Positions 6,706-15,023 of a stretch of 64,000 nt of DNA are shown one piece after another. The DNA comes from Lachnospiraceae bacterium (GTDB lineage Bacteria > Bacillota > Clostridia > Lachnospirales > Lachnospiraceae): contig JAETRD010000006.1 in NCBI GenBank assembly GCA_021770345.1, positions 1 through 64,000 on the forward strand, in the 5' to 3' direction. A program made the position numbers and the translations under genes. The notes below the pieces were generated by a model that worked only from the letters and a program-made list of their open reading frames with translations, was not told the DNA's origin and did not search any database. Every line of letters begins with the position of its first letter. Positions within the stretch are counted from its first letter, which is position 1.

Positions 6706-8547
6706 TCATTTATTTTTCATGCCGGCGCGCTTGCGCAGCGTCGGGTCTAAGATGCGCTTGCGGATGCGCAGACTCTCCGGTGTCACCTCCAAAAGCTCGT
6801 CCACATCGATGAAGTCGAGAGCCTGTTCGAGACTTAAAATCCGCGGCGGGACCAGTGTCAGCGCCTCGTCAGCGGAGGAGGAGCGGGTGTTTGTCAGATG
6901 TTTCTTTTTGCAGACATTCAGCTCGATATCCTCGGATCTTGAGCAGGAGCCGACGACCATGCCGGCGTAGACCTTTTGGCCGGGACCGATAAAGAGCGTG
7001 CCGCGGTCCTGAGCGGAGAAGAGACCGTAGGTCACGGACTCGCCGCTCTCGAATGCGATCAGGGAACCCAGCTTGCGGTAAGCAATCTCACCCTTGTAGG
7101 GCTCGTAGCCGTTGAAAATCGTGTTGATGATGCCGTTTCCTCTGGTGTCGGTCATGAACTCGCCGCGGTAGCCGATTAAGCCGCGGGACGGGATGTTGAA
7201 CTCCAGTCTTGTGTAGCCGCCGGTGATGGGGCGCATATTGAGGAGCTCGCCCTTGCGCTGGCTCAGCTTTTCGATGACGGAGCCGGTAAACTCTTCCGGG
7301 ACATCAATGTAAGCCAGCTCCATCGGCTCGAGCCTGTGGCCGCTTTCGTCGGTGTGATAGAGCACTTCGGCCTTGCTGACTGCAAACTCATAACCTTCAC
7401 GGCGCATGTTTTCGATCAGGACGGACAGGTGAAGCTCTCCGCGGCCGGAGACCTTGTAGGAATCCGGGCTTTCCGTCTCCTCGATACGGAGTGATACATC
7501 GGTGTTTAGTTCCCGGAACAGGCGGTCACGCAGGTGGCGCGAGGTGACGAACTTTCCTTCCTGCCCGGCCAGCGGGCTGTCATTTACGATGAAATTCATC
7601 GCCAGGGTCGGTTCGGAAATCTTCTGGAACGGGATGGCGACGGGTTCCTCCGGAGCGCAGATGGTATCGCCGATATGGATATCCGCGATGCCGGAAACCG
7701 CAACGATCGAACCGACGCCTGCCTCGGTCACGTCGACCTTGCCGAGACCGTCAAATTCATAGAGTTTGCTGATGCGGACGCGCTTCTGCTTGTCCGGCTC
7801 GTGATGGTTCACGACAACGGCGTCCTGGTTGATCTTTAAACATCCGTTGTCCACCTTGCCAATGCCGATCCGGCCCACATATTCGTTGTAGTCGATGGTG
7901 CTGATCAGAACCTGAGTATTGGCATCCGGGTCGCCCTCGGGGGCGGGGATGTAATCGAGGATGGTCTCAAAGAGAGGAATCATGTTTTTGTCCTCCTGCT
8001 CTAAGTCCGCAAGCTCTTTTACGGCATAGCCGTTTCTTGCGGAGGCGAAGAGGAACGGACAGTCCAGCTGTTCGTCGGAAGCGTCCAGATCCATGAAAAG
8101 CTCCAGTACTTCGTCGATCACCTCGGTGGGACGGGCCTCCGCGCGGTCGATTTTATTCAGGCATACGATAACCGGAAGATCTAATTCGAGCGCTTTCATG
8201 AGAACGAATTTCGTCTGGGGCATCACGCCCTCATAGGCGTCCACGACAAGGATGACGCCGTTTACCATCTTGAGGACACGCTCCACCTCGCCGCCGAAAT
8301 CCGCATGGCCCGGTGTGTCGATGACATTGATTTTTACGTCTTTATAAGTAATCGCCGTATTTTTTGAAAGAATCGTGATGCCGCGTTCGCGCTCGATATC
8401 GTTGGAATCCATGACACGCTCCTGCACTTCCTGATTCTCGTGGAACACACCGCTCTGCTTTAACAGCTCGTCCACGAGTGTGGTTTTGCCGTGGTCTACA
8501 TGGGCGATGATTGCTATGTTACGGACATTTTCACGTTTCATTTTCAT
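6706..8547 (-). CDS. typA: Ribosome-associated GTPase TypA/BipA
   Basis: This 613-residue translational GTPase of the EF-G type acts on ribosomes in assembly and stress adaptation. The G domain (about 1-200) has the P-loop AHVDHGKTTLVDELL, the switch motif ERGITILSKN, DTPGHADFGGEVER and NKIDR. Domain II (about 210-300) and the family-specific C-terminal region (about 400-600, including TDTRGNGIINTIFNGYEPYK and PTLRKRAGMKNK) follow. The length matches the family. It is encoded alone on the reverse strand. Its start is separated from the divergent SSB-like gene by 273 bases that must hold both promoters. An alternative start two codons downstream is possible. Confidence 0.97.
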   Translation of the reverse strand: MKMKRENVRNIAIIAHVDHGKTTLVDELLKQSGVFHENQEVQERVMDSNDIERERGITILSKNTAITYKDVKINVIDTPGHADFGGEVERVLKMVNGVILVVDAYEGVMPQTKFVLMKALELDLPVIVCLNKIDRAEARPTEVIDEVLELFMDLDASDEQLDCPFLFASARNGYAVKELADLEQEDKNMIPLFETILDYIPAPEGDPDANTQVLISTIDYNEYVGRIGIGKVDNGCLKINQDAVVVNHHEPDKQKRVRISKLYEFDGLGKVDVTEAGVGSIVAVSGIADIHIGDTICAPEEPVAIPFQKISEPTLAMNFIVNDSPLAGQEGKFVTSRHLRDRLFRELNTDVSLRIEETESPDSYKVSGRGELHLSVLIENMRREGYEFAVSKAEVLYHTDESGHRLEPMELAYIDVPEEFTGSVIEKLSQRKGELLNMRPITGGYTRLEFNIPSRGLIGYRGEFMTDTRGNGIINTIFNGYEPYKGEIAYRKLGSLIAFESGESVTYGLFSAQDRGTLFIGPGQKVYAGMVVGSCSRSEDIELNVCKKKHLTNTRSSSADEALTLVPPRILSLEQALDFIDVDELLEVTPESLRIRKRILDPTLRKRAGMKNK

Positions 8548-8772
8548 ACAAAATCCTCTTTCCTGCGCATAAAAATGTGGTTATTATGCGATTGTAGTAT
8601 GCTGTTTCTTTATTAATAGGAAGCTAACTTATATATTTTATCATATTCTGTGCAGAAATCAAGTGTTTACAGCGGAAAATATTGGTATTATACTGAGTTT
8701 TTATCGACACGTTGTACGAAAATTCTGCGTGAATTCGTGGTACAACTAAAAGGTCAGACAGATTACATCCGA

Positions 8773-8778
8773 TATAAT
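8773..8778 (+). promoter_or_regulatory. Possible -10 box for SSB-like gene
   Basis: TATAAT at 8773-8778 lies 43 bases before the gene start, in the typA divergent region. The expected -35 position (8750-8755, AAGGTC) is poor. Further upstream GTTGTAC (8711-8717) and GTACAAC (8740-8746) form an inverted repeat that may be a regulator site. Only the -10 box is convincing. Confidence 0.4.
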
Positions 8779-8820
8779 AGAATAACAGGGGTGCGATCTA
8801 AGAGGAAGGGAGAAAAATTC

Positions 8821-9450
8821 ATGGCAGATAAAATTTTTGAAAACAACCAGGTATCGATTGTGGGGGAAATTGTGTCGGATTTTCGGTTTAGCCACGAAGT
8901 GTACGGAGAGGGCTTTTATATGGTGGATGTGGCGGTGAACCGCCTGAGTAATTATATGGATTACATACCACTGATGATTTCGGAGCGCCTTATCGATGTG
9001 ACGGCGGATTATATGGGGCAGTGCATTTATGTGTCAGGCCAGTTCCGCTCCTTCAATCGGCATGAGGAGAAGAAAAACAGGCTGGTGCTGTCTGTTTTTG
9101 CGAGAGAGATTGAGTTTATGGACGAGGCGCCGGAGGATGTGAAAAGCAACCAGATTTTTCTGGACGGCTATATCTGCAAGGAGCCGATTTATCGGAAAAC
9201 ACCGCTTGGAAGGGAGATCGCCGATTTGCTGATCGCGGTAAACCGCTCTTACGGGAAGTCGGATTACATACCGTGTATCTGCTGGGGCAGGAATGCACGT
9301 TTTGCCTCCGGGTTTGAGGTGGGAGGCCATGTGCAGGTCTGGGGGCGCATTCAGAGCCGCGAGTACGTCAAAAAACTGTCGGAGGATGAGACGGAGAAGC
9401 GCGTGGCCTACGAGGTCTCTGTGAGCAAAGTGGAATTTCTGGAAGAATAG
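8821..9450 (+). CDS. SSB-like protein with two OB-type halves
   Basis: A 209-residue protein starts at ATG 8821, after AAGGGAG. An in-frame ATG 171 bases upstream lacks a ribosome site. Each half resembles an OB fold of the SSB/PriB kind. The first (about 5-100) includes NNQVSIVGEIVSDFRFSHEV, DVAVNRLS and a strand ending YVSGQFRSF. The second (about 110-209) repeats the pattern with NQIFLDGYICKEPIYRKTPL, DLLIAVNRSYGKSDYIPCIC and a VQVWGRIQSREY strand. Conventional SSB is shorter and has one OB fold plus an acidic tip; here the tail ends in FLEE with no DDDIPF-type tip. It is probably a specialised single-stranded-DNA-binding protein, not the replicative one. An 18-bp terminator follows. Confidence 0.82.
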   Translation: MADKIFENNQVSIVGEIVSDFRFSHEVYGEGFYMVDVAVNRLSNYMDYIPLMISERLIDVTADYMGQCIYVSGQFRSFNRHEEKKNRLVLSVFAREIEFMDEAPEDVKSNQIFLDGYICKEPIYRKTPLGREIADLLIAVNRSYGKSDYIPCICWGRNARFASGFEVGGHVQVWGRIQSREYVKKLSEDETEKRVAYEVSVSKVEFLEE

Positions 9451-9456
9451 ATAGCA

Positions 9457-9494
9457 AAAAAGGAGGGGTCCGCGTCCGCGGACCCCTCCTTTTT
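9457..9494. terminator. Strong bidirectional terminator
   Basis: A perfect 18-bp stem (9457-9474 with 9477-9494) has a two-base TC loop; its core is GGAGGGGTCCGCG. The stem starts with AAAAA and ends with TTTTT, so it can act for the SSB-like gene on the plus strand and for the small gene at 9518-9622 on the minus strand. Confidence 0.92.
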
Positions 9495-9517
9495 CAAAAA
9501 CCTGCAATTGCCGCAGC

Positions 9518-9622
9518 TTAGCGGTTCTGCAGAAGATAATCGTAATTGCCGTTAAATCCTGCCAGTGTGATTGCGATTTCATCAAGGTTTTCTTTATAAT
9601 AGTTTACGATTTTCTGGAACAT
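9518..9622 (-). CDS. 34-residue small protein of unknown function
   Basis: The reverse strand carries a perfectly placed GGGAGGT, then ATG (9622-9620), then 34 sense codons reading MFQKIVNYYKENLDEIAITL and ending in AGFNGNYDYLLQNR, and a stop just upstream of the shared terminator. The peptide is amphipathic, with no signal sequence or Cys. A strong ribosome site, a clean stop and a shared bidirectional terminator argue that it is a true gene. The function is unknown. It is divergent from the AraC regulator at 9800, so it could be that regulator's target. Confidence 0.65.
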   Translation of the reverse strand: MFQKIVNYYKENLDEIAITLAGFNGNYDYLLQNR

Positions 9623-9742
9623 AATTACTACCTCCCTGTCATCATTGATTTTTGAATTTGTGTTGTTTTCGTTTACAAGAATGATAATACAGTAATTACG
9701 GAAGAAAAAATAGATATGATATTAGCAAAAAACAGGGCAATA

Positions 9743-9771
9743 TTGACTTTTTTGAAAAAATAAAACATAAT
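9743..9771 (+). promoter_or_regulatory. Promoter for AraC-type regulator
   Basis: TTGACT (9743-9748) and CATAAT (9766-9771) are separated by 17 bases, 28 bases upstream of the regulator start. This is a good vegetative sigma-factor match. Confidence 0.6.
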
Positions 9772-9799
9772 AGAAACAGACGAAGGGAGATGCGGAGTG

Positions 9800-10657
9800 A
9801 TGAGTGAGCAGAAGAATACCTATGAAAGCGTGATTCTGCCGGAGGCAGGCTTTGACATCCGATTTGTGACAATGAATCACAATTCGCCGTTTCACTGGCA
9901 CAGGGAGCTTGAGATCCTGTATATTTTAAACGGGCACGCCACGGTGCGCATGGATGGGCGGAGGTATGAGGTGAATCCTCTGGATGCGATTGTGATGGAT
10001 TTTTCGAAAATCCATGAGGTGATTTACGGGCTGCCACAGACGATGGGAATCTGCATCCATATTTCAAGAAATCTGCTGCGGCAGTATCTGCCGGACACGG
10101 AACTTTTGGAGATACGCTGTACGCAGAATGACCTCCCGGGAAAAAAGGGAGAGGCCTACCGCAGTATATGCGAGTGTTTAAGCCGGCTGGTTGTTCTCTA
10201 TGTGAATCAGAAAAACACATACGGACTCAGGAGCACGGCGCTGATTCTGGAGATTATGGCGTGCCTGATTGAACATTTCTCGGAACCGGTCACAAGACAG
10301 TCGACGGAAATCAAAGGAAGCAATATGGAGCGCCTGGAACAGATTTGTACCTATGTGGAGCATCATTATATGGAAGAGATCAGTTTGCAGGACGCCGCGG
10401 ACGAGCTCGGCTTAAATCGGGAATATTTCTGCCGCTTTTTTAAACAGAGTACCGGTACTTCATTTATCCGCTATGTCAATCAGGTTCGTATCAACCACAT
10501 TTACCAGGAATTGCTGCACTCAGATGAGGGGATACAGGAAATCATGGAGCGGCATGGCTTTTATAATCAGAAATTATTCTATCGGATGTTCAAGGAGCGC
10601 TACGAGTGTACGCCGCGGGAACTTCGGAGTATGGCGCACAACAATCCCTATCTGTGA
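9800..10657 (+). CDS. AraC-family transcriptional regulator with cupin sensor
   Basis: This protein of about 285 residues has an N-terminal cupin-like effector domain (about 10-140; NHNSPFHWHRELEILYILNG supplies the metal/sugar-binding His/Glu region, and GDA-like VNPLDAIVMDF follows). Its C-terminal AraC double helix-turn-helix spans about 185-285. The second HTH carries SDEGIQEIMERHGFYNQKLF and a YECTPRELR signature. ATG 9800 and GTG 9797 are both possible starts, with AAGGGAG upstream. Members usually activate carbohydrate genes. No adjacent sugar operon is visible, so the target is unclear; the divergent 34-codon gene and the downstream signalling gene are candidates. Confidence 0.88.
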   Translation: MSEQKNTYESVILPEAGFDIRFVTMNHNSPFHWHRELEILYILNGHATVRMDGRRYEVNPLDAIVMDFSKIHEVIYGLPQTMGICIHISRNLLRQYLPDTELLEIRCTQNDLPGKKGEAYRSICECLSRLVVLYVNQKNTYGLRSTALILEIMACLIEHFSEPVTRQSTEIKGSNMERLEQICTYVEHHYMEEISLQDAADELGLNREYFCRFFKQSTGTSFIRYVNQVRINHIYQELLHSDEGIQEIMERHGFYNQKLFYRMFKERYECTPRELRSMAHNNPYL

Positions 10658-10772
10658 ATCGGCCCGCGGGGGTTGAACTGCGGGGGGAAAGAGTGTATGA
10701 TAAAACATAAGGAATAAAGAAAGAGGATGTGATTTTATCTGTATCGTTAATTTTTGGTGGAAACAGCGAACG

Positions 10773-13634
10773 ATGGCAAAGGCCGGCATCATTTTTATGG
10801 TGCTGTGTTTTGTCTGCGGATTTTTTCAGGGCGACGTTTATGCAGCCGAAAAAAGGCTGGTGAAGGTCGCCTTTTTTCCGATGGACGGATATCACATCGT
10901 CGATGAGGACGGGGGGTTCGGCGGCATGGATGTGGAATATCTGAAGGCGATCTGTGCCTACGCCGACTGGAATGTGCAGTATGTGGAATGCGGCAGCTGG
11001 GGGGAGGCGCTGCAGCTTCTGGAAGAAGAGCAGGTAGATCTGGTCGGTTCCGCCCAGTATTCGGCGGAGCGCGCGGAGATCTATCAGTACGCGGACCTCG
11101 CAAGCGGATACACGTTCGGTGTGATCGCGACGAACGCGGACGGGAGGATCGCCTATGAGGATTTTTCCGCGATGCAGGGAATCACGTTCGGCATGGTAAA
11201 TAATTATGTGAGACGGGACGAGTTTCTGCAGTATCTGTCATACAACGGCATCCGCCGGCCGAAGATTCGGGAATATGAATCGACAGCCGCGATGCAGCAG
11301 GCGCTTGACGCAGGGGAAATCGACGCGTTTGTGCATTCCTTTACGGAGGTGCGCGAAGGACAGCGGCTGATCGGGCGCTTTGCCCCGCGCCCGTTTTATT
11401 ATATCAGCTATCCGGGAAATGACGATGTGATGCGGGAACTGAATCAGGCGATCGCGGATGTTCGGATGAGCCAGCCGGAGCTTGAGGCGGAGCTGATGAA
11501 CAGATTTTATTACAGCAGGTTTGACAGGGCGGCGCTTCTGACTACGGAGGAGAAGGAGTATATTGCCGCAACAAGCGAACTGACCGTGGGGTATCTGGAC
11601 GGTCATTATCCGTTTTGCTATGAGGAGAACGGGGAGTTTAAGGGACTTTCGAGGGAGATGCTTGAGGCCGGTCTTGTGATGACCGGAATAGAGCTCAATT
11701 ATGTAAAAATGGCGGACGAGTACACGGCGCACGCGGCGCTTGCGGACGGCAGCGTCGATGTGCTGGCGTTTTGCACGGATGCGAAGGAAAAGCTTACCGG
11801 GGAGAACTTTTCGCCGGTGCGGGAATATGCGGATATCCCGCTGGTGCTCGTGATGAACAAAAACAGCAACGCGGGTGATATCCGGGTGCTGACGACGGTT
11901 TCCGGTCTCGAGGACAGCGCCGGGGAGATCATGGATACAGGCAGTCTGGAAATCCGGTTTGCCGACAACCAGAAGGCGTGTCTTGATGCGGTGCGCAGCG
12001 GCAATGCGGATGCGGCGCTGTGCGATGGTTATATGGCGGAGCATCAGCTGCGCACAGAGCAGCAGAACGAAAATCTCCAGATCAAAAACGTGTTCAGCAT
12101 TGACTATTCGGTTTCCGTGGTGGTGCGGGACAGCGATGATCTGCTCTCCGGGATTCTTGCGAAGACGATTGCGACTGTCGATTCCCGTACAATCAGTGAG
12201 TATATGCTCAGGGAAAACACCTATCCGCTGGCAAATCTCCGCACGTTTGTCCAGAGGCACAGCGTCGCGATCATCCTGTTTTTGATCGGTGTGGTGATCG
12301 CCGTGATGATCGTGGCAAGGCACATCATACATGACGAAGTGAAAATCCGTAAGTTGATGTACAAGGATACCTCGATGGATATCTGGAATCTGAATTATCT
12401 GATTTACCGCGGCGGACATGAGCTTCTGCCGGACAAAAAGACGGACTATGCGGTGGTATATATGAATCTGCTGCAGTTCCGCCGCTATAATATCATTTAC
12501 GGCTGGAGCGCCGGGGAGCGCCTGCTGGCAAAGATTCGTGATATCTTATACGAACAGGTGGACGCCGGGACGGAGATCTGCGCGAGGAATCAGGGGGACC
12601 GCTTTGTCATGCTGCTCTGCTATGACACGAGGGAGTCGCTGACAAAACGGCTTCTGGAAATGAAAAAGCAGATGGAAAAGAGCATCTATGAGGAGACCGA
12701 AAACCGGATGGTGATGCAGATGGGGATCTACTTTATCCCGCCGCAGGGGAATGATCTTAAGGTCGCCATTGACTATGCAAATCAGGCGCTGGAATTTACC
12801 GGGGATTCCACGGAGAATTCGGTCAAGGTCTATGACGAGCAGCTCGAAGCGGCAATCCGGGAGCGCCACGAGCGGGAGAAGCTTTTGGAAGCGGCGGTCA
12901 TCGAGCGGGATTTTGTCGCTTATTATCAGCCGAAGGTGGACATCCGCAGCGGGGAGATCGTGGGGGCGGAGGCGCTCGTTCGTTTCTTAAACCCCGCGGA
13001 AGGCGGTGCGGTCCGGGCACCGGGATTTTTTGTCCCGTATTATGAGCAGACCGGAAGGATTACGGAGATCGATTTCTTTATCTGCGAGTCCGCGTGCAGG
13101 ATGCTGCGCAGGCGCATCGACGAGGGGAAGCGGGTGGTGCCGGTTTCCTGTAATTTTTCGCGGATGCATTTTATCCGGCCGGGGTTTGCGGAGCGGTTTA
13201 CGGAGATTCTCGGGCGCTACGGGATTCCGAAAGAGCTCGTCGAGGTTGAGATTACCGAGACGCTTGTGATTGAGGAGATGCAGCAGCGCGTGGTAAAGAA
13301 AAATATGGACAGCATGAGAGAAGCGGGGATCCGGCTGTCGATCGACGATTTCGGTTCGGGATATTCTTCGCTCGGAGTCTTCGAACAGATTCCGGCGGCC
13401 GTCGTCAAACTGGACCGTTCTTTTCTGCTCAACCAGGAGGATCACAGACGGCAGGTGGCGATCATGCGCAGTATCGTGAATCTGACAACGGAGCTGGATG
13501 CGCAGATCGTGTGCGAGGGCGTGGAGACGGACGCGGATATCAGTCTGATGCGGGAAATCGGCGCGTATGTGGCGCAGGGCTACTACTATTCGAAACCCGT
13601 TTCGGAGCGGGAATTCGAGGAGAAGCTGGGTTGA
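10773..13634 (+). CDS. Membrane sensor with two SBP_bac_3-like domains, degenerate GGDEF and EAL
   Basis: This 953-residue protein probably degrades cyclic-di-GMP in response to an extracellular ligand. An N-terminal signal/anchor (FMVLCFVCGFFQGDVYA) precedes two solute-binding-protein family 3-like domains outside the cell (about 28-250 and 260-480), then one transmembrane helix (about 497-520). The GGDEF domain (about 530-690) has QGDRF in place of GGDEF, so cyclase activity is probably lost and it may only bind GTP. The EAL domain (about 700-950) keeps EALVRF, CNFSRMHF, EITETL, DDFGSGYSS, VKLDRSF, EGVET and QGYYYSKP, so phosphodiesterase activity is expected. The start is uncertain: no good ribosome site precedes ATG 10773. 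Confidence 0.92.
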   Translation: MAKAGIIFMVLCFVCGFFQGDVYAAEKRLVKVAFFPMDGYHIVDEDGGFGGMDVEYLKAICAYADWNVQYVECGSWGEALQLLEEEQVDLVGSAQYSAERAEIYQYADLASGYTFGVIATNADGRIAYEDFSAMQGITFGMVNNYVRRDEFLQYLSYNGIRRPKIREYESTAAMQQALDAGEIDAFVHSFTEVREGQRLIGRFAPRPFYYISYPGNDDVMRELNQAIADVRMSQPELEAELMNRFYYSRFDRAALLTTEEKEYIAATSELTVGYLDGHYPFCYEENGEFKGLSREMLEAGLVMTGIELNYVKMADEYTAHAALADGSVDVLAFCTDAKEKLTGENFSPVREYADIPLVLVMNKNSNAGDIRVLTTVSGLEDSAGEIMDTGSLEIRFADNQKACLDAVRSGNADAALCDGYMAEHQLRTEQQNENLQIKNVFSIDYSVSVVVRDSDDLLSGILAKTIATVDSRTISEYMLRENTYPLANLRTFVQRHSVAIILFLIGVVIAVMIVARHIIHDEVKIRKLMYKDTSMDIWNLNYLIYRGGHELLPDKKTDYAVVYMNLLQFRRYNIIYGWSAGERLLAKIRDILYEQVDAGTEICARNQGDRFVMLLCYDTRESLTKRLLEMKKQMEKSIYEETENRMVMQMGIYFIPPQGNDLKVAIDYANQALEFTGDSTENSVKVYDEQLEAAIRERHEREKLLEAAVIERDFVAYYQPKVDIRSGEIVGAEALVRFLNPAEGGAVRAPGFFVPYYEQTGRITEIDFFICESACRMLRRRIDEGKRVVPVSCNFSRMHFIRPGFAERFTEILGRYGIPKELVEVEITETLVIEEMQQRVVKKNMDSMREAGIRLSIDDFGSGYSSLGVFEQIPAAVVKLDRSFLLNQEDHRRQVAIMRSIVNLTTELDAQIVCEGVETDADISLMREIGAYVAQGYYYSKPVSEREFEEKLG

Positions 13635-13659
13635 CAATGCGCATGTTTCGTGCTATCGT
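13631..13659 (+). promoter_or_regulatory. Promoter for lysine riboswitch-dapA transcript
   Basis: TTGACA (13631-13636) is followed after 17 bases by TATCGT (13654-13659). The -35 box overlaps the stop codon of the EAL gene. The predicted start, near 13666, lies about 20 bases before the riboswitch core. Confidence 0.6.
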
Positions 13660-13683
13660 AAAACTTAATAAGAACAATAGAAA

Positions 13684-13876
13684 TGGTAGAGGTTGCGTAC
13701 TTCATCAGTAGCTTTTTGGATGTGACAGGCACAGAGGAGGGGAAGCGAAAGGGGAGCACGCCGAAAGGATGCGGTCCTGTAACCGTATCGCTTGGGCATG
13801 GGGTCAATAACTCCATGACTGTCATCTTTGAGATGGGGCGCTATCGATCTTGCATAGAAGACAGGAGGTTCCTGTG
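13684..13876 (+). promoter_or_regulatory. Lysine riboswitch (L box)
   Basis: The 360-base gene-free stretch before dapA contains the conserved L-box blocks in order: AGAGGTTGCG, then TCATCAGTAG, a turn region GGCACAGAGGAGG, GAAAGGGGAGCACGCCGAAAG, CTTGGGCATGG and ATGACTGTCATC, followed by GAGATGGGGCGCTATCGATC closing the P1 helix. In this class lysine binding stabilises P1 and favours the downstream terminator. A terminator follows at 13893 and dapA starts 78 bases after it, so lysine represses dapA and probably dapB. The family identification is from memory of the consensus and is strong. Confidence 0.92.
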
Positions 13877-13892
13877 TCCATGTGAATCCAGA

Positions 13893-13916
13893 CCGGCTCA
13901 GCTGAGCCGGTTTTTT
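13893..13916 (+). terminator. Riboswitch-controlled terminator
   Basis: A perfect 18-base palindrome with half CCGGCTCAG (13893-13910) is followed directly by TTTTTT (13911-13916). It lies between the L-box and dapA and is the expected off-switch expression platform. Confidence 0.9.
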
Positions 13917-13994
13917 GACATCCGAACCGCATCGGGAATCGGATGCGCACCATATTTCCTGTACCGCGTATTATGAATTTAGGAGGATTTTGCA

Positions 13995-14882
13995 ATGGCA
14001 ATTTTTAAAGGAGCAGGTGTGGCGATCGTCACGCCGATGAAAGAAAACGAGGAGGTCAATTACGACCGGTTAGAGGAGCTTATCAACTGGCAGATTGACC
14101 AGGGAACCGACTGTATCATTATCGTGGGCACTACGGGGGAGAGCTCTACGCTTACGACCGAGGAGCACGCGAAAGTCATCCGGGCCGCGGTGGAGTTTAC
14201 AAAGCACCGCATACCGGTGGTGGCGGGAACGGGATCGAACTGTACGAGGGAGGCGGTCCATCTCTCGAAGGAAGCCGAGGAGGCCGGCGTCGACGGTCTG
14301 CTTGCGGTGACGCCGTACTACAACAAGGCGACGCAGGGCGGACTGATCCGCTATTATACCGAGATCGCGGAGGCGGTGAAGCTTCCGATCATCATGTACA
14401 ATGTGCCGGGCAGAACCGGGTGCAACATCCTGCCAGAGACGGCGGCCGCTCTGTTCCGTGACGTGGAGAATATTGTAGGGCTTAAGGAGGCCACCGGAAA
14501 CGTGGCGCAGGCGGCGAAGACGATGTATCTGACGGACGGAAAGCTGGACCTGTATTCGGGGGAGGACGGGATTGTCGTGCCGCTTTTGTCCCTCGGAGCG
14601 AAAGGTGTGATTTCCGTCTGGTCGAATATTGCGCCGCGGGATGTGCATGAGATGTGCATGGCGTATTTTAACGGCGATGTGAAAAAGGCGGCGGAGCTGC
14701 AGCTGAAAGCGCAGCCGCTTGTGGAGGCACTTTTCTCTGAGGTCAACCCGATTCCGGTTAAGAAGGCGCTGAATCTGATGGGAAAAGATGTGGGCTCCCT
14801 GCGATCCCCGCTGACGGAGATGACGGAGGGAGCCGCAGAAAAGCTTGCTGCGGCAATGCGTGAATACGGAATTCTTGCATAG
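13995..14882 (+). CDS. dapA: 4-hydroxy-tetrahydrodipicolinate synthase
   Basis: This 295-residue enzyme condenses pyruvate with aspartate semialdehyde, the first committed step to diaminopimelate and lysine. TIM-barrel landmarks are present: GAGVAIVTPMKENEEVNYDR, the GTTGESSTLT phosphate-like loop, the TPYYNKATQGGL tyrosine region, YNVPGRTGCNI, and the Schiff-base Lys in GLKEATGN. AGGAGGATTTTGCA precedes the ATG. It is under the lysine riboswitch at 13684. dapB follows after 141 bases, with a GGCTGTCGCA hairpin between them. Length and motifs match the family fully. Confidence 0.97.
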   Translation: MAIFKGAGVAIVTPMKENEEVNYDRLEELINWQIDQGTDCIIIVGTTGESSTLTTEEHAKVIRAAVEFTKHRIPVVAGTGSNCTREAVHLSKEAEEAGVDGLLAVTPYYNKATQGGLIRYYTEIAEAVKLPIIMYNVPGRTGCNILPETAAALFRDVENIVGLKEATGNVAQAAKTMYLTDGKLDLYSGEDGIVVPLLSLGAKGVISVWSNIAPRDVHEMCMAYFNGDVKKAAELQLKAQPLVEALFSEVNPIPVKKALNLMGKDVGSLRSPLTEMTEGAAEKLAAAMREYGILA

Positions 14883-14890
14883 TGCCGGAT

Positions 14891-14939
14891 AAAAGGGGCT
14901 GTCGCATTCATACTTATGTTGCATGCGACAGCCTCTTTT
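14891..14939. repeat. Dispersed GGCTGTCGCA inverted repeat, copy 2
   Basis: AAAAGGGGCTGTCGCAT (14891-14907) pairs with ATGCGACAGCCTCTTTT (14923-14939) around a 15-base loop. Read in reverse it shares AACATAAGT and AATGCGACAGCCC with the copy at 6551-6618. It starts 9 bases after the dapA stop and may attenuate or terminate transcription between dapA and dapB. Confidence 0.72.
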
Positions 14940-15023
14940 GCAAAGTGAAAAACCAGGTGAGCAAAGCAGGCTGCGGTGCGAGTGCAAAAGAACGGCTGTG
15001 AACAGAAAGGACAAAGTGTAAAG

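Noticed and set aside
8650-8820. N-terminal extension of the SSB-like gene to an upstream ATG
   Set aside because: The extension has no ribosome site, includes the likely -10 box, and does not resemble the OB fold. ATG 8821 has AAGGGAG in place.
11238-12419. Long reverse-strand open frame (393 codons) inside the sensor-EAL gene
   Set aside because: It lies wholly antisense to a gene with clear domains, is very rich in Arg, His and Ile, and has no ribosome site. It is a shadow of GC-biased codon use.
14070-15014. Reverse-strand open frame (314 codons) over dapA
   Set aside because: Antisense to a certain dapA, Arg/His-rich composition and no family motif.
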